Both the position numbers and the translations under genes were made by a program. 64,000 nucleotides of DNA from Coprothermobacteraceae bacterium (lineage in GTDB: Bacteria; Coprothermobacterota; Coprothermobacteria; Coprothermobacterales; Coprothermobacteraceae): positions 104,001-168,000 of the forward strand of contig JABLWY010000001.1 in assembly GCA_013178255.1 (NCBI GenBank), written 5' to 3'. The notes beneath the pieces are model-generated. The model was not told where the DNA came from. It saw only the letters and a list, made by a program, of their open reading frames with translations, and did not search any database. Every line of letters starts with the position of its first letter. The stretch's first letter is position 1. This document shows positions 41,963 through 50,981 of this stretch, in pieces.

Positions 41963-43867
41963 TCACGCCTGCTCCAGGACGCTGTCCCGCAAGAACTGTT
42001 CTATTCCAGACAGGTCACCAAAGTCTAGTTTGCTGTCGCTGACCTTCCTTTTGGCCGACGCGTCTAGTAAGCGGTACAGTGCAGTGGCCACGGGCCCTAG
42101 CCCCAAAACGAGCGGGTATATTACAATCTTCGTACTTATTCTGTGTTCTGGCACCTCTAACGAGGGAAATTCAACCTGTTTGCGTGTTACGCCAACAATT
42201 ATCGCTTCGCTTCGAATGAGCCTCCTGTCAGCGTGGCAGAGTGCAAGAGGCAGCCCTATCTTGACTGCATAGGCCTCGACACCTCTGCTCTGGGGCGTGG
42301 CCAATGGATTGATAAACCTCATTTGAGCAGCTAGCTCAAACATCTCAGCCAAGACTCCTTGAGTAGTTTCAGCATCGATTGGTCGCAATATGATCCTCTT
42401 ACCAATATCTTTGTTAGTTGAGGTACTTTGTTTTATTAACTTCATCAATAATCGCCGTTCTGCCTCTCGAATAGTCGGCATCGAAACTACAACACACTTC
42501 TCTGCGTACCCTTCTAACGGAACCGTGCTGACTATCAAGTCGGCGTTCGATATGATTGTACCGTCTGCTTCAGCAAGCGAGCCAGTGTAAACCACATCAA
42601 GATCAGGGAATTCATTTCGCAAACGCCAGCTCAGCAGATAGCTAGTTGCATAGCCGCTTGGACATACCACAGCCACCTTCTTTCTTCTTTCAGCACTGTG
42701 TTTCGACCTTTCTAATGCTGCTGCAAGATAAAGCGTCAAATGACCTGTCTCTTCTTGAGGTAGCGTTACCCCAAGCTGTCGTTCCAATACCGCGCGAACT
42801 CTACTTGCAAGCGCATAAGCAAAAGGGTTCTCTTCCCGTATCCTTCTTAGTCCAGGATCCTGAACTGGAAGATGTGCAGTTGCCCGGTCAATTGCTGCAC
42901 TCAAGTGCAGGTTCAACATCCTCCAAAGCTGCTCGTCTCTTGCAACAGGTAAACCAAGCTTGTTCTCAACGAAGTCAAAGACAAATTCGCTATATGAAAC
43001 GAAAGTTTTATTCCCATTGCTGCTACTAACAGCGCGAATGCTAGTCTCATCGCCAAGGGGAGTCACGCGAATTGAGTCGGAGGAGCTTGTGTAACGATTT
43101 GGACTTTCCACGTTCTCGTTCTGCCTGTCCAATACAAACGAACCTTGCATCTCTTGAAGTCTGCCCCGCAACGCTGCGTATTGAAGTTCCCTTTCCGCCC
43201 TGATTTCATCTTTTAAGTTGAACCCATTGCCTCCAACTTTAGCCATCTGCCTAAGTTGCTCCTGAGCTATCGCTCTAGTCTTCTTGGCTAGTGCAAGCAT
43301 TCTTGATCCCCAAAGCGCTGCCGCAATTTCAACCTTCAGCCAGTCGTAGAAGATGTCCCCGAACGCTAAGGTTAACAGATGCTCTTCTCCCACTAAGACC
43401 CTTTGCCTGCCTATCCTCTTCCACCCAGCGGAATACGATGACAAGACACGTGCTGCTGCAGTCAAGTCTCCAGATGCTGTCGGTCTAGATACCATGCAAA
43501 CTTCTTCTACTTCGCTTACGGTTGGGAAAACGCCCTGTACCAAGATCCTCCACAGAATACCGAGACGCCTGGCCTCCGCATCCCAGTTGATTACCTCAAT
43601 GCGATCCCACAAACACTCAAGAAGTGTAGCTCGAACGGCCTCGCTGACCTTTAAAAAGGTACCTACCTTTGGGCGACTGACCAACTCGCAGCCAAGCGCT
43701 CTCGAAGCTTCCTTCAGGTTATCTAATTCCGCTTTCAGGGTTCGAAGTGGTATGCCAAGTCTCACAGAGAGGTCGGCAGCGCTAATTGGCGCCCTCAAGT
43801 CGAGGAGTGACCTTATAATCATAGCTTGTCTAGACGTCAGTTCAGCAAGCTCACCTGTCGCTCCCAT
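41963..43867 (-). CDS. PRD-containing transcription regulator (MtlR/BglG-like, with EIIB and EIIA-like domains)
   Basis: A 634-residue multi-domain regulator: N-terminal winged HTH (RQAMIIRSLLDLRAPISAADLSVRLGIPLRTLKAELDNL), a second HTH-like part, one clear PRD (about 290-390, NLHLSAAIDRATAHL and ETGHLTLYLAAALERS), a GatB-like EIIB domain (VAVVCPSGYATSYLLSWRL with its Cys), and an EIIA-like C-terminus (about 490-634). PTS phosphorylation should tune its activity. It is the first gene ahead of the HPr-EI-PTS operon and most likely controls it. ATG 43867 lies six bases after TATCAT, hence leaderless. Confidence 0.88.
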   Translation of the reverse strand: MGATGELAELTSRQAMIIRSLLDLRAPISAADLSVRLGIPLRTLKAELDNLKEASRALGCELVSRPKVGTFLKVSEAVRATLLECLWDRIEVINWDAEARRLGILWRILVQGVFPTVSEVEEVCMVSRPTASGDLTAAARVLSSYSAGWKRIGRQRVLVGEEHLLTLAFGDIFYDWLKVEIAAALWGSRMLALAKKTRAIAQEQLRQMAKVGGNGFNLKDEIRAERELQYAALRGRLQEMQGSFVLDRQNENVESPNRYTSSSDSIRVTPLGDETSIRAVSSSNGNKTFVSYSEFVFDFVENKLGLPVARDEQLWRMLNLHLSAAIDRATAHLPVQDPGLRRIREENPFAYALASRVRAVLERQLGVTLPQEETGHLTLYLAAALERSKHSAERRKKVAVVCPSGYATSYLLSWRLRNEFPDLDVVYTGSLAEADGTIISNADLIVSTVPLEGYAEKCVVVSMPTIREAERRLLMKLIKQSTSTNKDIGKRIILRPIDAETTQGVLAEMFELAAQMRFINPLATPQSRGVEAYAVKIGLPLALCHADRRLIRSEAIIVGVTRKQVEFPSLEVPEHRISTKIVIYPLVLGLGPVATALYRLLDASAKRKVSDSKLDFGDLSGIEQFLRDSVLEQA

Positions 43868-43873
43868 GACCTA

Positions 43874-43898
43874 ATGATATCGCTATAAACTCGTGAGT
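43874..43898 (-). promoter_or_regulatory. Leaderless promoter of the PRD regulator
   Basis: TATCAT on the minus strand (43879-43874) ends six bases before ATG 43867. A TTCTCA-like -35 lies about 18 bp further upstream. No Shine-Dalgarno sequence is present. Confidence 0.5.
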
Positions 43899-44057
43899 GA
43901 GAATCTCGATGCTGCTCGCGACAGGTCTGCCTATATGTGGAAGCCCAGCAAAGTCGAAATCATGCACACACAGTTACTATGGTCCTCTTCAACAGAGAAG
44001 CTGGCCACAAAATCCTGCTGCTTTAGACGTCACTTGCAGCAGACACAGAAGTCACAC

Positions 44058-45155
44058 TCAAATCTCATGCAGAGGGAACGTGACCGCGCGACCGCTTGCA
44101 GCAGATCGGTACACAGCATCAATGATTTCTGTGACGACCATTGCTTGTTCAGGTTGTACAACAGGCTCCTTGTCTTCTCTTATTGCTTGGATCCAAGATT
44201 CCATTTCCAGCTGGCCTGGATCCACATGCGTTGGCTCGTAGTAATCAGCACCCGTCAGTTGCGTATCTATGTTTCTTACGAACAGGTGCCCGAACTCCTC
44301 GCCGTTTATCCGTAGTCCATGGGCAAGGTCCGCCCCTGCTTTTGTACCGCATATTTCGGTGCGCGCTTCTCCCACATTCAGTGTGTTTAGCGCCCAGCTG
44401 GCTTCTATGAAAACAGTGGCACCATCCTCCATAAGGATCATGGCGAAGGCTGACTCTTCTACGTTGAAATGCTCAGGATCCCAAGGTCCCCAAGGATTTG
44501 CTGCCTCCTTGTGCTTTGCAATTTCAGCGTACGTGCTCCCGAGCACCATCTTGACGCTGTAGTTGTTCATGATCCAAAGAGTCAGGTCTAAGGCGTGCGT
44601 GCCGATGTCAATAAGAGCACCTCCGCCCTGCATTTCCTTGTCAAGAAAGTGCCCCCATGTCGGCACACCCCTGCGCCTCACCGCCTGCGCTCTCGCGAAG
44701 TATATCCATCCAAATGTGCCTTCGTCTGCTAGCCGCTTTAAGTGCATAACTTCTGGCCTGAACCTGTTTTGGTAACTCACCGAGAGCTTACGCCCAACGC
44801 GCCTTGCGGTCTCAACCATTTTTCGCGCGTCGGTGGCATTGGTAGCCATGGGCTTTTCGCACATAACGTGCTTCCCAGCCTCTAAGGCAGCAATGCTAAT
44901 CTCGGCATGATACTTGTTCGGGGTGAGTACGTGCACTATGTCGATATTTGGGTCCTCCAACATCTCTTGCCAATGTTTGTAGACTCTAGAGCCAACACTG
45001 CCGTATTCTGCTTTTGCTTTCAAGGCCTTCTCTTCAGTGGGGTTGTAGAAGCCAGCCAGTTCCACACCGTCTATCCGCGACAGGAAGGGCATGTGCTTAG
45101 CAAAGGCAATGCTGCCGCAACCTATTATTCCAACTCTGATAACATCCGCTGCCAC
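44058..45155 (-). CDS. Gfo/Idh/MocA-family oxidoreductase
   Basis: A 365-residue NAD(P)-dependent dehydrogenase: Rossmann start IRVGIIGCGSIAFAKHMPFL, the catalytic-lysine motif MCEKPMATNATDA, and SYQNRFRPEVMHLKRL and GGGALIDIGTHALDLTLWIM in the C-terminal domain. Members oxidise or reduce sugars and inositols; the substrate cannot be read. It is the third gene of psuK-dsdA-gfo, with GAGGAGGGG before GTG 45155. Nothing between 43868 and 44057 looks like a gene. Confidence 0.9.
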   Translation of the reverse strand: MAADVIRVGIIGCGSIAFAKHMPFLSRIDGVELAGFYNPTEEKALKAKAEYGSVGSRVYKHWQEMLEDPNIDIVHVLTPNKYHAEISIAALEAGKHVMCEKPMATNATDARKMVETARRVGRKLSVSYQNRFRPEVMHLKRLADEGTFGWIYFARAQAVRRRGVPTWGHFLDKEMQGGGALIDIGTHALDLTLWIMNNYSVKMVLGSTYAEIAKHKEAANPWGPWDPEHFNVEESAFAMILMEDGATVFIEASWALNTLNVGEARTEICGTKAGADLAHGLRINGEEFGHLFVRNIDTQLTGADYYEPTHVDPGQLEMESWIQAIREDKEPVVQPEQAMVVTEIIDAVYRSAASGRAVTFPLHEI

Positions 45156-45190
45156 GCTAACCCCTCCTCCGCGTTCATGACTTGCACACT

Positions 45191-46420
45191 TTACTGCTTA
45201 GCCATCTCCAGATAGGACTGGAATACCTCATCAGGCATCATGCCTCCTCCTGTGAGCCAAACTAAATGGATCGCCCTATCGTGAAGGCCATAGAAACCCG
45301 CGTTAGCTGACGGCTCCGTCTTGATTTGGTTTGTGGTCCAAAGCCACTTGACCATGTCAATCATAAACTGATCCGGAACTGTGAAAACTCCGTCGATTAG
45401 TACCCTTGCCAAGGGAGAGACAAGTGTGGAAGGTTTGGACACTGCCAAACCATCGGCGGCGGTTACACCGTCGAGGCCGTACTCGTATATGCTGGTTTGA
45501 TCTAGTTTCCCCGTATACAGGCCCAGCAACATGCAAGGAGCATGAGTCGGCTCAGCAAGATACACTTCCACGCGATCACCAAACAACGCTTTGAGGCCAA
45601 AAGCTATACCTCCGGGCGCTGTGCCCACTCCACATGGTATGTACACCTTGAGTCCGTAACCTGTCTCGTCCGTGGCCCTGCGCAGTTGTGCCTCTAAACC
45701 AAGGGCTGCCACAGCGTAACCCAGGAACAAATACATGGACCGCTCGTCATCCACAAAATGAGCCCGCGGGTCGCCTTCAGCTTCAGCCCTAGCCTTGGCA
45801 ACAGCTGAGGTGTAGTCGCCTTCATGTTCGATAACCTCAACACCAAGCTCCCTAAGCATTTTCTTCTTCCACTCTTTGGCGTCGCGCGACATGTGCACTT
45901 GAACACGGAAACCAAATGCCCGCCCCATGATGCCAATACTCATGCCCAGATTCCCTGTTGATCCAACCACTAGCCTGTATTTTGCGAAAACGGCCCTTGC
46001 CTCTTCTGAGTAGAGCTTCTCTGTTTCAAAAAGGGACTTCATAAGACCTTCAGTGGTGGCAACCTGCTCTGCGTACCAAAGGACCTCGTATATGCCGCCC
46101 CTAGCTTTAACAGAACCACACACGGGTAGGTAGTTGTCCTCTTTCAACATTAGTGGTCCGCTAAACGGGCTGGGTACCAGCCGAGTAAGTTCACTGGAGT
46201 TGGGCAGAGGCACCAGGGGGGACTCTATGATACCGTACTTGGCATCGGGAAAAGCCTTCTTCACAAATGGCGCAAAGCGTTGCATCCTGTGAAAAGCGTC
46301 TTCCACATCCTTGAGAGACAGAGGCGCTTGGTTTAGAGCCTCAGCAGCAGGCATCTTATAGGGGTTCTTCCAAAACACGGGTTCATACCGCCTGACCCTT
46401 TCTAGAAGGTCGTCAACCAT
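45191..46420 (-). CDS. dsdA: D-serine dehydratase (D-serine ammonia-lyase)
   Basis: A 409-residue PLP enzyme. LPVCGSVKARGGIYEVL contains the Schiff-base lysine (about K105), and VVGSTGNLGMSIGIMGRAFG is the phosphate-binding glycine loop; PCGVGTAPGGIAFGLKALFG and AEPTHAPCMLLGLYTG are typical of DsdA. It converts D-serine to pyruvate and ammonia. ATG 46420 is eight bases after GGGGG; it overlaps the end of the pfkB-type gene by eight bases. Confidence 0.93.
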   Translation of the reverse strand: MVDDLLERVRRYEPVFWKNPYKMPAAEALNQAPLSLKDVEDAFHRMQRFAPFVKKAFPDAKYGIIESPLVPLPNSSELTRLVPSPFSGPLMLKEDNYLPVCGSVKARGGIYEVLWYAEQVATTEGLMKSLFETEKLYSEEARAVFAKYRLVVGSTGNLGMSIGIMGRAFGFRVQVHMSRDAKEWKKKMLRELGVEVIEHEGDYTSAVAKARAEAEGDPRAHFVDDERSMYLFLGYAVAALGLEAQLRRATDETGYGLKVYIPCGVGTAPGGIAFGLKALFGDRVEVYLAEPTHAPCMLLGLYTGKLDQTSIYEYGLDGVTAADGLAVSKPSTLVSPLARVLIDGVFTVPDQFMIDMVKWLWTTNQIKTEPSANAGFYGLHDRAIHLVWLTGGGMMPDEVFQSYLEMAKQ

Positions 46421-47234
46421 CTGTACCACCCCCGTACCTTTGTTCTATGGGCAAAGCCACCCACTTGCTTGCTTCTTCCACTGCTATTTTGACGGCGTCT
46501 ACCAAAGAAGTGCCTCGGCTTAGCTCAGCAATACAAACTCCGTCGAAGCAATCGCCTGCACCCAGCGTGCTCACAGCGTCCACCTTTGGTGCCGGTACTT
46601 CAACGCCATCAACTACAGCTCCTTTGGGTCCCCTCTTCACAACAACGTGTTGGTAAGGCAGGTCTGTTAACACTGCAATCTCATCCTCGTTAGCAAACAG
46701 ATAGTCGAACCCTTCAGTCATGCGCAGGAACAAGTCCTTGTGTGCTTTCAACGGCTCGTACGAGGCCGCATCGACAGAGAGAATTGCATTATAGGAGCGA
46801 GCCAGTTCTATTAACTGAGAACAGAATCGGGCACTGTCGGTTCCAAAAATGGCGTAGGCGCTAATATGCAGCCAATCAAAGGGCTCCTTTGGCAGCGGGG
46901 CCTCCTGCCGTGATGAGTTTGGCGAACTCCACATGTGCCTCTCCGCACCCTCGTGCCTTACCAACAGAGTTCCTGTAAATCCTTGACACCTGCGAACCAT
47001 AAGTTCCACGTTGTAAGCCTTAGCCGCTTCTAGGAAAAACGAGTAGCCGCCCTCTTTGCCCACAGCACCCAATAGCAGCGTCTTCACGTTACGTGAAGCT
47101 ATGTGCCGTGCAGTGTTAAAAGCGGAGCCGCCAGGCACTACAATGGCTTTGGCTTGTGCATCAGAGGCAGGCACCTTATTACCTTCCTCGAACACCAACA
47201 CGTCAAAGAGGAGATCTCCATATACAACCACCAT
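46413..47234 (-). CDS. psuK: PfkB-family kinase, probable pseudouridine kinase
   Basis: A 273-residue ribokinase-family protein: [17 protein letters not shown] at the start, [31 protein letters not shown], and the C-terminal [17 protein letters not shown] with the catalytic Asp. It lies back to back with psuG, so phosphorylation of pseudouridine is the best guess, although other nucleoside or sugar substrates are possible. ATG 47234 has no Shine-Dalgarno sequence and lies six bases after TAAGAT. Confidence 0.8.
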   Translation of the reverse strand: MVVVYGDLLFDVLVFEEGNKVPASDAQAKAIVVPGGSAFNTARHIASRNVKTLLLGAVGKEGGYSFFLEAAKAYNVELMVRRCQGFTGTLLVRHEGAERHMWSSPNSSRQEAPLPKEPFDWLHISAYAIFGTDSARFCSQLIELARSYNAILSVDAASYEPLKAHKDLFLRMTEGFDYLFANEDEIAVLTDLPYQHVVVKRGPKGAVVDGVEVPAPKVDAVSTLGAGDCFDGVCIAELSRGTSLVDAVKIAVEEASKWVALPIEQRYGGGTDG

Positions 47235-47240
47235 ACTGTA

Positions 47241-47246
47241 ATCTTA
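47241..47246 (-). promoter_or_regulatory. -10 box of the leaderless psuK promoter
   Basis: TAAGAT on the minus strand ends six bases (TACAGT) before ATG 47234, matching the TANNNT pattern of other leaderless genes in the window. Confidence 0.5.
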
Positions 47247-47264
47247 ATGCAAGGGGTGATGCAC

Positions 47265-48167
47265 ATGATTCAGTTGTCGCCTCCAGTAGAGGAGGCACTC
47301 AGGTACGGCGAGCCCGTAGTGGCTCTCGAATCGACGATCATTACACACGGTATGCCCTATCCAACCAACGTCGAGACCGCCCTCGAAGTAGAAGAGGTCG
47401 TGCGGCGGCTAGGCGCTGTCCCAGCCACCATTGGTGTCATAAAAGGCAGAGTGGTAGTGGGGTTAGACAAAGCTCAAATCGAATTCCTAGGAAACTCGAC
47501 TGAGATCGTGAAGCTGGGCATGCGGGATCTACCGATGGCCGTAGTCAGAGGGCTTTCAGGGGGCACCACAGTTTCTGCCACCATGTACGCGGCAAGAACC
47601 GCAGGTATAAGGGTGTTCGCCACGGGAGGTATAGGCGGAGTGCACCGGGAGGCCGCACGGACTTTCGATATAAGCATGGACTTGGAAGCTCTAGCTTCCA
47701 TACCTGTTACCGTAGTATGCGCAGGAGCCAAGGCTATACTGGACTTGCCCGCCACTTTGGAGTACTTAGAGACGAAAGGGGTATTGGTACTAGGTTATCA
47801 AACTGAAGAGTTCCCTGCATTCTATTCGAGTAGAAGCGGGCTTGGGCTCGAGTACCGAGTGGACACGCCTCAGGAAGTTGCGCAGGTTATACGTGCCCGA
47901 GACAAACTAGGATTGAGCGCCGCCGTGTTAGTCGCAAATCCGCCACCTTCAGATCGCGAACTGCCTGCGGACTTGGTGGAGGAGTTGATCAACAAAGGGC
48001 TGGAAGAGGCAAAAGCATCTGGTGTGCGCGGAAAGGCTGTTACGCCGTTCCTTCTCGATTACTTGTCCAGGCATTCAGGCGGGGAAACTCTCGAAACCAA
48101 CGTAGCCCTTATCAAGAATAACGCCTCGGTGGCCGCACAAATTGCATTAGCACTTTCCAGTCCTTAG
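47265..48167 (+). CDS. psuG: Pseudouridine-5'-phosphate glycosidase
   Basis: A 300-residue protein with PsuG motifs: [66 protein letters not shown] and the lysine in [26 protein letters not shown]. It splits pseudouridine-5'-phosphate into uracil and ribose-5-phosphate, following the kinase encoded divergently. ATG 47265 is eight bases after AAGGGG. The 30-bp psuK-psuG gap must hold both promoters. Confidence 0.94.
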   Translation: MIQLSPPVEEALRYGEPVVALESTIITHGMPYPTNVETALEVEEVVRRLGAVPATIGVIKGRVVVGLDKAQIEFLGNSTEIVKLGMRDLPMAVVRGLSGGTTVSATMYAARTAGIRVFATGGIGGVHREAARTFDISMDLEALASIPVTVVCAGAKAILDLPATLEYLETKGVLVLGYQTEEFPAFYSSRSGLGLEYRVDTPQEVAQVIRARDKLGLSAAVLVANPPPSDRELPADLVEELINKGLEEAKASGVRGKAVTPFLLDYLSRHSGGETLETNVALIKNNASVAAQIALALSSP

Positions 48168-48210
48168 TATGCATCCTCTTAGGAATGCGTATGACAGAGG
48201 AGGTTGACGT

Positions 48211-48513
48211 ATGCCTGATTTTGGGAACCCGTTCAGCGGACTCAAGAACGACAGAAAGCTGAGCCACGAAGAACTGGTCAGAGCAGTACGCTTCATGGTC
48301 GCCGCCGAGTACGAAGCGGTTCAAATGTACGTGCAACTGGCAGAGAGTACGGACAATGAATTAGCCAAAGCCGTCCTCATGGACATAGCAGATGAGGAGA
48401 AGGTACATGCCGGCGAGTTCATGAGGCTTCTTATGGAGCTCGATCCCAAGGAACGCGAGTTTTACGAAGCGGGCTACAAAGAAGTCGAAGAAATCTTAGA
48501 AGAATTCAAGTAG
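48211..48513 (+). CDS. Short rubrerythrin/ferritin-like protein
   Basis: A 100-residue two-helix protein: MVAAEYEAVQMYVQLAEST and DIADEEKVHAGEFMRLLMEL give two E-x-x-Y/E-x-x-H half-sites of the ferritin-like di-iron fold. A four-helix bundle would need dimerisation. Such proteins act in peroxide or iron handling of anaerobes. RBS GAGGAGG lies before ATG 48211. It stands alone before a bidirectional terminator. Confidence 0.85.
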   Translation: MPDFGNPFSGLKNDRKLSHEELVRAVRFMVAAEYEAVQMYVQLAESTDNELAKAVLMDIADEEKVHAGEFMRLLMELDPKEREFYEAGYKEVEEILEEFK

Positions 48514-48519
48514 GATGAC

Positions 48520-48543
48520 GGGGCCGATCAATGCGCCGGCCCC
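48520..48543. terminator. Bidirectional terminator
   Basis: GGGGCCG (48520-48526) pairs with CGGCCCC (48537-48543) between two convergent genes. T-runs are weak on both sides. Confidence 0.65.
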
Positions 48544-49527
48544 TTACTTGTTAACCACCGCGTTTGACAAGCGGTCCAATATGACAGCTGCTTGTTCTTT
48601 CGTCAGATAATCGTTTGGCTTAAAAGTGCGGTCGGGGTAGCCCAACATCAACGCGTTGCGCCATACATAGCTGATGTATCGCTCGGCCCAATGCCCGTTT
48701 GTGTCGGTAAACACCCAGTAAAAGGGCGGTTGTCTCATGTCAGATGCGCTTTCCTCAAAGGTAGTGGTTCCGGAAACAGCAACAGCAAGCAACTTGGCCG
48801 TCTCAGCCCTGGTCAAGAAGTTGTAGGGCCTTAACGTTCCATCCGGGTATCCTGTTGCCACGCTCCGATTATAGAGAGCCCAGAAGTAACCACTGGCGCC
48901 GTTGTTAACATCAACGTCTTTAAAGGGATTCTGTCCCAGTGATTCCAGCGTAACAGGTTGAACATTGAGAGCCTTAGCTAAAGCAACCAAGAACTGCCCT
49001 CGGCTTATAGGTTCGGAAGGACGAAAAGCTTGGCTACTTGCTGACAACAGCCGCTTCTGTAAGGCATCCCAGATGTACTGCCGTGCCCACGAACCAGCTA
49101 TGTCAGTCGGTTCAGGAACCTTCCCCACACTGAATGCACCCTCTACCGACACATTCTGATTGACCAGCCATGCTCTGAAGCTGTAAGTGCCTTCCTTGAG
49201 GGAAGAGAATTTGAGAGTAGCTACATGGGTATTCCCCGTTGGAAATCTCTTGTCGATAATCATCTGGATGTACGCTTTGCCTTGCGAGTCCTTGTAGTAA
49301 AGCGACGGACCACGCACCTCTACGTCATACCAGTAACCGCTGTTAAAAGTAAGAGTCACAGGCGCACCACTGTTTACTACATACACCTGAAGAGCCACTT
49401 CATTGGTGGCAGTGTGCATGGCGTCCACCCTCATTGAGACCGTTCCCACTTCAGCCTCCGCAGGAAAGGCTAGTCCACTCAAACCTACAATAACTAAGGC
49501 TAGCACAAGCGATAGGATCTTTCTCAC
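48544..49527 (-). CDS. SLH-anchored protein with BsuPI-like (protease inhibitor) domain
   Basis: A 327-residue exported protein: signal peptide (1-25), a BsuPI-type beta domain (about 33-135: VTLTFNSGYWYDVEVRGP, EGTYSFRAWL), and three SLH motifs (about 150-325) with GYPDGTLRPYNFLTRAETAKLL and GYPDRTFKPNDYLTKEQAAVIL. It should be bound to the cell wall via SLH. BsuPI is the fold of the Bacillus intracellular proteinase inhibitor; a role in restraining secreted proteases such as the subtilase at 8304-9695 is only a guess. GTG 49527 follows AGAGGTG. Confidence 0.85.
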   Translation of the reverse strand: MRKILSLVLALVIVGLSGLAFPAEAEVGTVSMRVDAMHTATNEVALQVYVVNSGAPVTLTFNSGYWYDVEVRGPSLYYKDSQGKAYIQMIIDKRFPTGNTHVATLKFSSLKEGTYSFRAWLVNQNVSVEGAFSVGKVPEPTDIAGSWARQYIWDALQKRLLSASSQAFRPSEPISRGQFLVALAKALNVQPVTLESLGQNPFKDVDVNNGASGYFWALYNRSVATGYPDGTLRPYNFLTRAETAKLLAVAVSGTTTFEESASDMRQPPFYWVFTDTNGHWAERYISYVWRNALMLGYPDRTFKPNDYLTKEQAAVILDRLSNAVVNK

Positions 49528-49573
49528 ACACCATCACCTCTGAATATATGACGTGGGCTGGTCACCAATGGTT

Positions 49574-50437
49574 TCACTGAGCCTGCTCGGCTATGGTCCC
49601 TCGGTTGATCAAGAATACTCCTATTACTACTAGGAGACCGCCCATTAGTCGCGGCCCACCTAAGCGTTCGCCCAAGAGGAAGTAGGATATAATGTACGCC
49701 CAAAGTGGATTGAGAATGGTGTAGGAACCAGCCTCGAACGCCCCCGCTTGTTTGACAAGATTGACCCAAACGATCTGCCCGTAGACGGACGACAGGATAG
49801 CCAGCATGAATACTACTGCCCAGCCTGCCAAGTTGAGGTTGATTGGGCTGGTGAGCGCCAAGGGCACCATAAGCCCCTGGCCCACTAAATTAGTCGTCAA
49901 CAGCCAATACAGGCTGCTCACCTTTTTGGTGTGAACTCGGGTTATAGCAGCGTATAGCCCCCAACTGATGGGCGGTATCATGCCAATAAGCAGGTAAGGG
50001 CTCCATGAGCTTAAGCGTACGTCCATGAGCAACAACAAACCCGACATGCCTGCTACAGCACCAAATAGCTGCATCGGCCGCACCTTCCTCTTTATCAGGA
50101 AGTACTCAAACAGCAGGGTCCATATGCTGTTTGTAGCCGCCATGAAACTGGCCAAGGATGCAGGAATGCGCGATTCAGCGATCTTAAGGCTCAGGAAATA
50201 CCCTGGCCCCGCCAAGAAGCCAGCAACCAAAATTACCCACCAAGCAACACTGCCACGTTGCGGCCTTATCAGTATGTAAGCAAGGGCAAAGCCCACGAAA
50301 CTCATTAGGGCACGAATCCCTGCGAAAGTGAAAGGAGAAAGTGCGAAGGTGTCGAGAACCCACTTCACCAATGGAAATGCTGCACCCCAGAGCAGGGTCA
50401 CCAACACCATTTGAACAACTAAGAAACGACCTTTCAC
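49574..50437 (-). CDS. EamA/DMT-family exporter
   Basis: A 287-residue ten-helix protein with two EamA repeats: VTLLWGAAFPLVKWVLDTF in the first and GLYAAITRVHTKK and NPLWAYIISYFLLGERLGGPRLMGGLLVVIGV in the second. DMT family members export amino acids or metabolites; the substrate is unknown. GTG 50437 has no Shine-Dalgarno sequence and lies seven bases after TAACAT, so the transcript is probably leaderless. Confidence 0.88.
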   Translation of the reverse strand: MKGRFLVVQMVLVTLLWGAAFPLVKWVLDTFALSPFTFAGIRALMSFVGFALAYILIRPQRGSVAWWVILVAGFLAGPGYFLSLKIAESRIPASLASFMAATNSIWTLLFEYFLIKRKVRPMQLFGAVAGMSGLLLLMDVRLSSWSPYLLIGMIPPISWGLYAAITRVHTKKVSSLYWLLTTNLVGQGLMVPLALTSPINLNLAGWAVVFMLAILSSVYGQIVWVNLVKQAGAFEAGSYTILNPLWAYIISYFLLGERLGGPRLMGGLLVVIGVFLINRGTIAEQAQ

Positions 50438-50444
50438 ACTGTCG

Positions 50445-50472
50445 ATGTTATCATCACCTTGTTATAGTTCAA
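50445..50472 (-). promoter_or_regulatory. Leaderless promoter of the EamA gene
   Basis: TTGAAC (50472-50467), 16 bp, TAACAT (50450-50445) on the minus strand, seven bases before GTG 50437. Confidence 0.6.
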
Positions 50473-50573
50473 GCAGGGGTAAGTGCTCTTCAAATGCGCT
50501 TAAACAATAGTACGCCTCTTGGAGTCTATGATGTAATTGTGAAAAACATAACGATATGAGAGGAGGTAACGCT

Positions 50574-50978
50574 GTGCCAAAGATACTAAAGGTGAAGAAC
50601 ATAAACAAGTGTATAGGTTGTTTCGAGTGTATGATAGCCTGCTCCTCCCTGAACTTCAGGAGCCACACCTTAACCAAAAGTGCCATAAGAGTGAAAACAA
50701 AGGGAGGCCTTCAAAGCAAGTTTGCCGCAGTAATCTGTGTGGGTTGCACGGAACCGCCTTGCGCTGAAGCGTGCCCCACCGAGGCACTCACTCCGCGGCT
50801 TGGTGGCGGTGTCCTCTTCAACCCCACTCGCTGCATCGGCTGCGAAAAATGCGTGCCTGCTTGCATCGTTGGCGCCATCACCATGGATAGGGACGCCAAG
50901 AAGCCCATCATCTGCAAGCAATGCGGAGCCTGCGTACAGGTGTGCCCTCACGATTGCCTTGCCATGGAGGAGGTGTAA
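50574..50978 (+). CDS. Polyferredoxin subunit associated with aldehyde:ferredoxin oxidoreductase
   Basis: A 134-residue protein with four groups of cysteines: CIGCFECMIAC near the start, CVGCTEPPCAEACPTEA, CIGCEKCVPAC and CKQCGACVQVCPHDC, so up to four [4Fe-4S] clusters in the style of HycB/WOR5-type electron-transfer subunits. It lies three bases before the AOR gene and very likely carries its electrons. GTG 50574 is placed after AGGAGGT; the ATG at 50556 lies within the ribosome site. Confidence 0.9.
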   Translation: MPKILKVKNINKCIGCFECMIACSSLNFRSHTLTKSAIRVKTKGGLQSKFAAVICVGCTEPPCAEACPTEALTPRLGGGVLFNPTRCIGCEKCVPACIVGAITMDRDAKKPIICKQCGACVQVCPHDCLAMEEV

Positions 50979-50981
50979 GCC

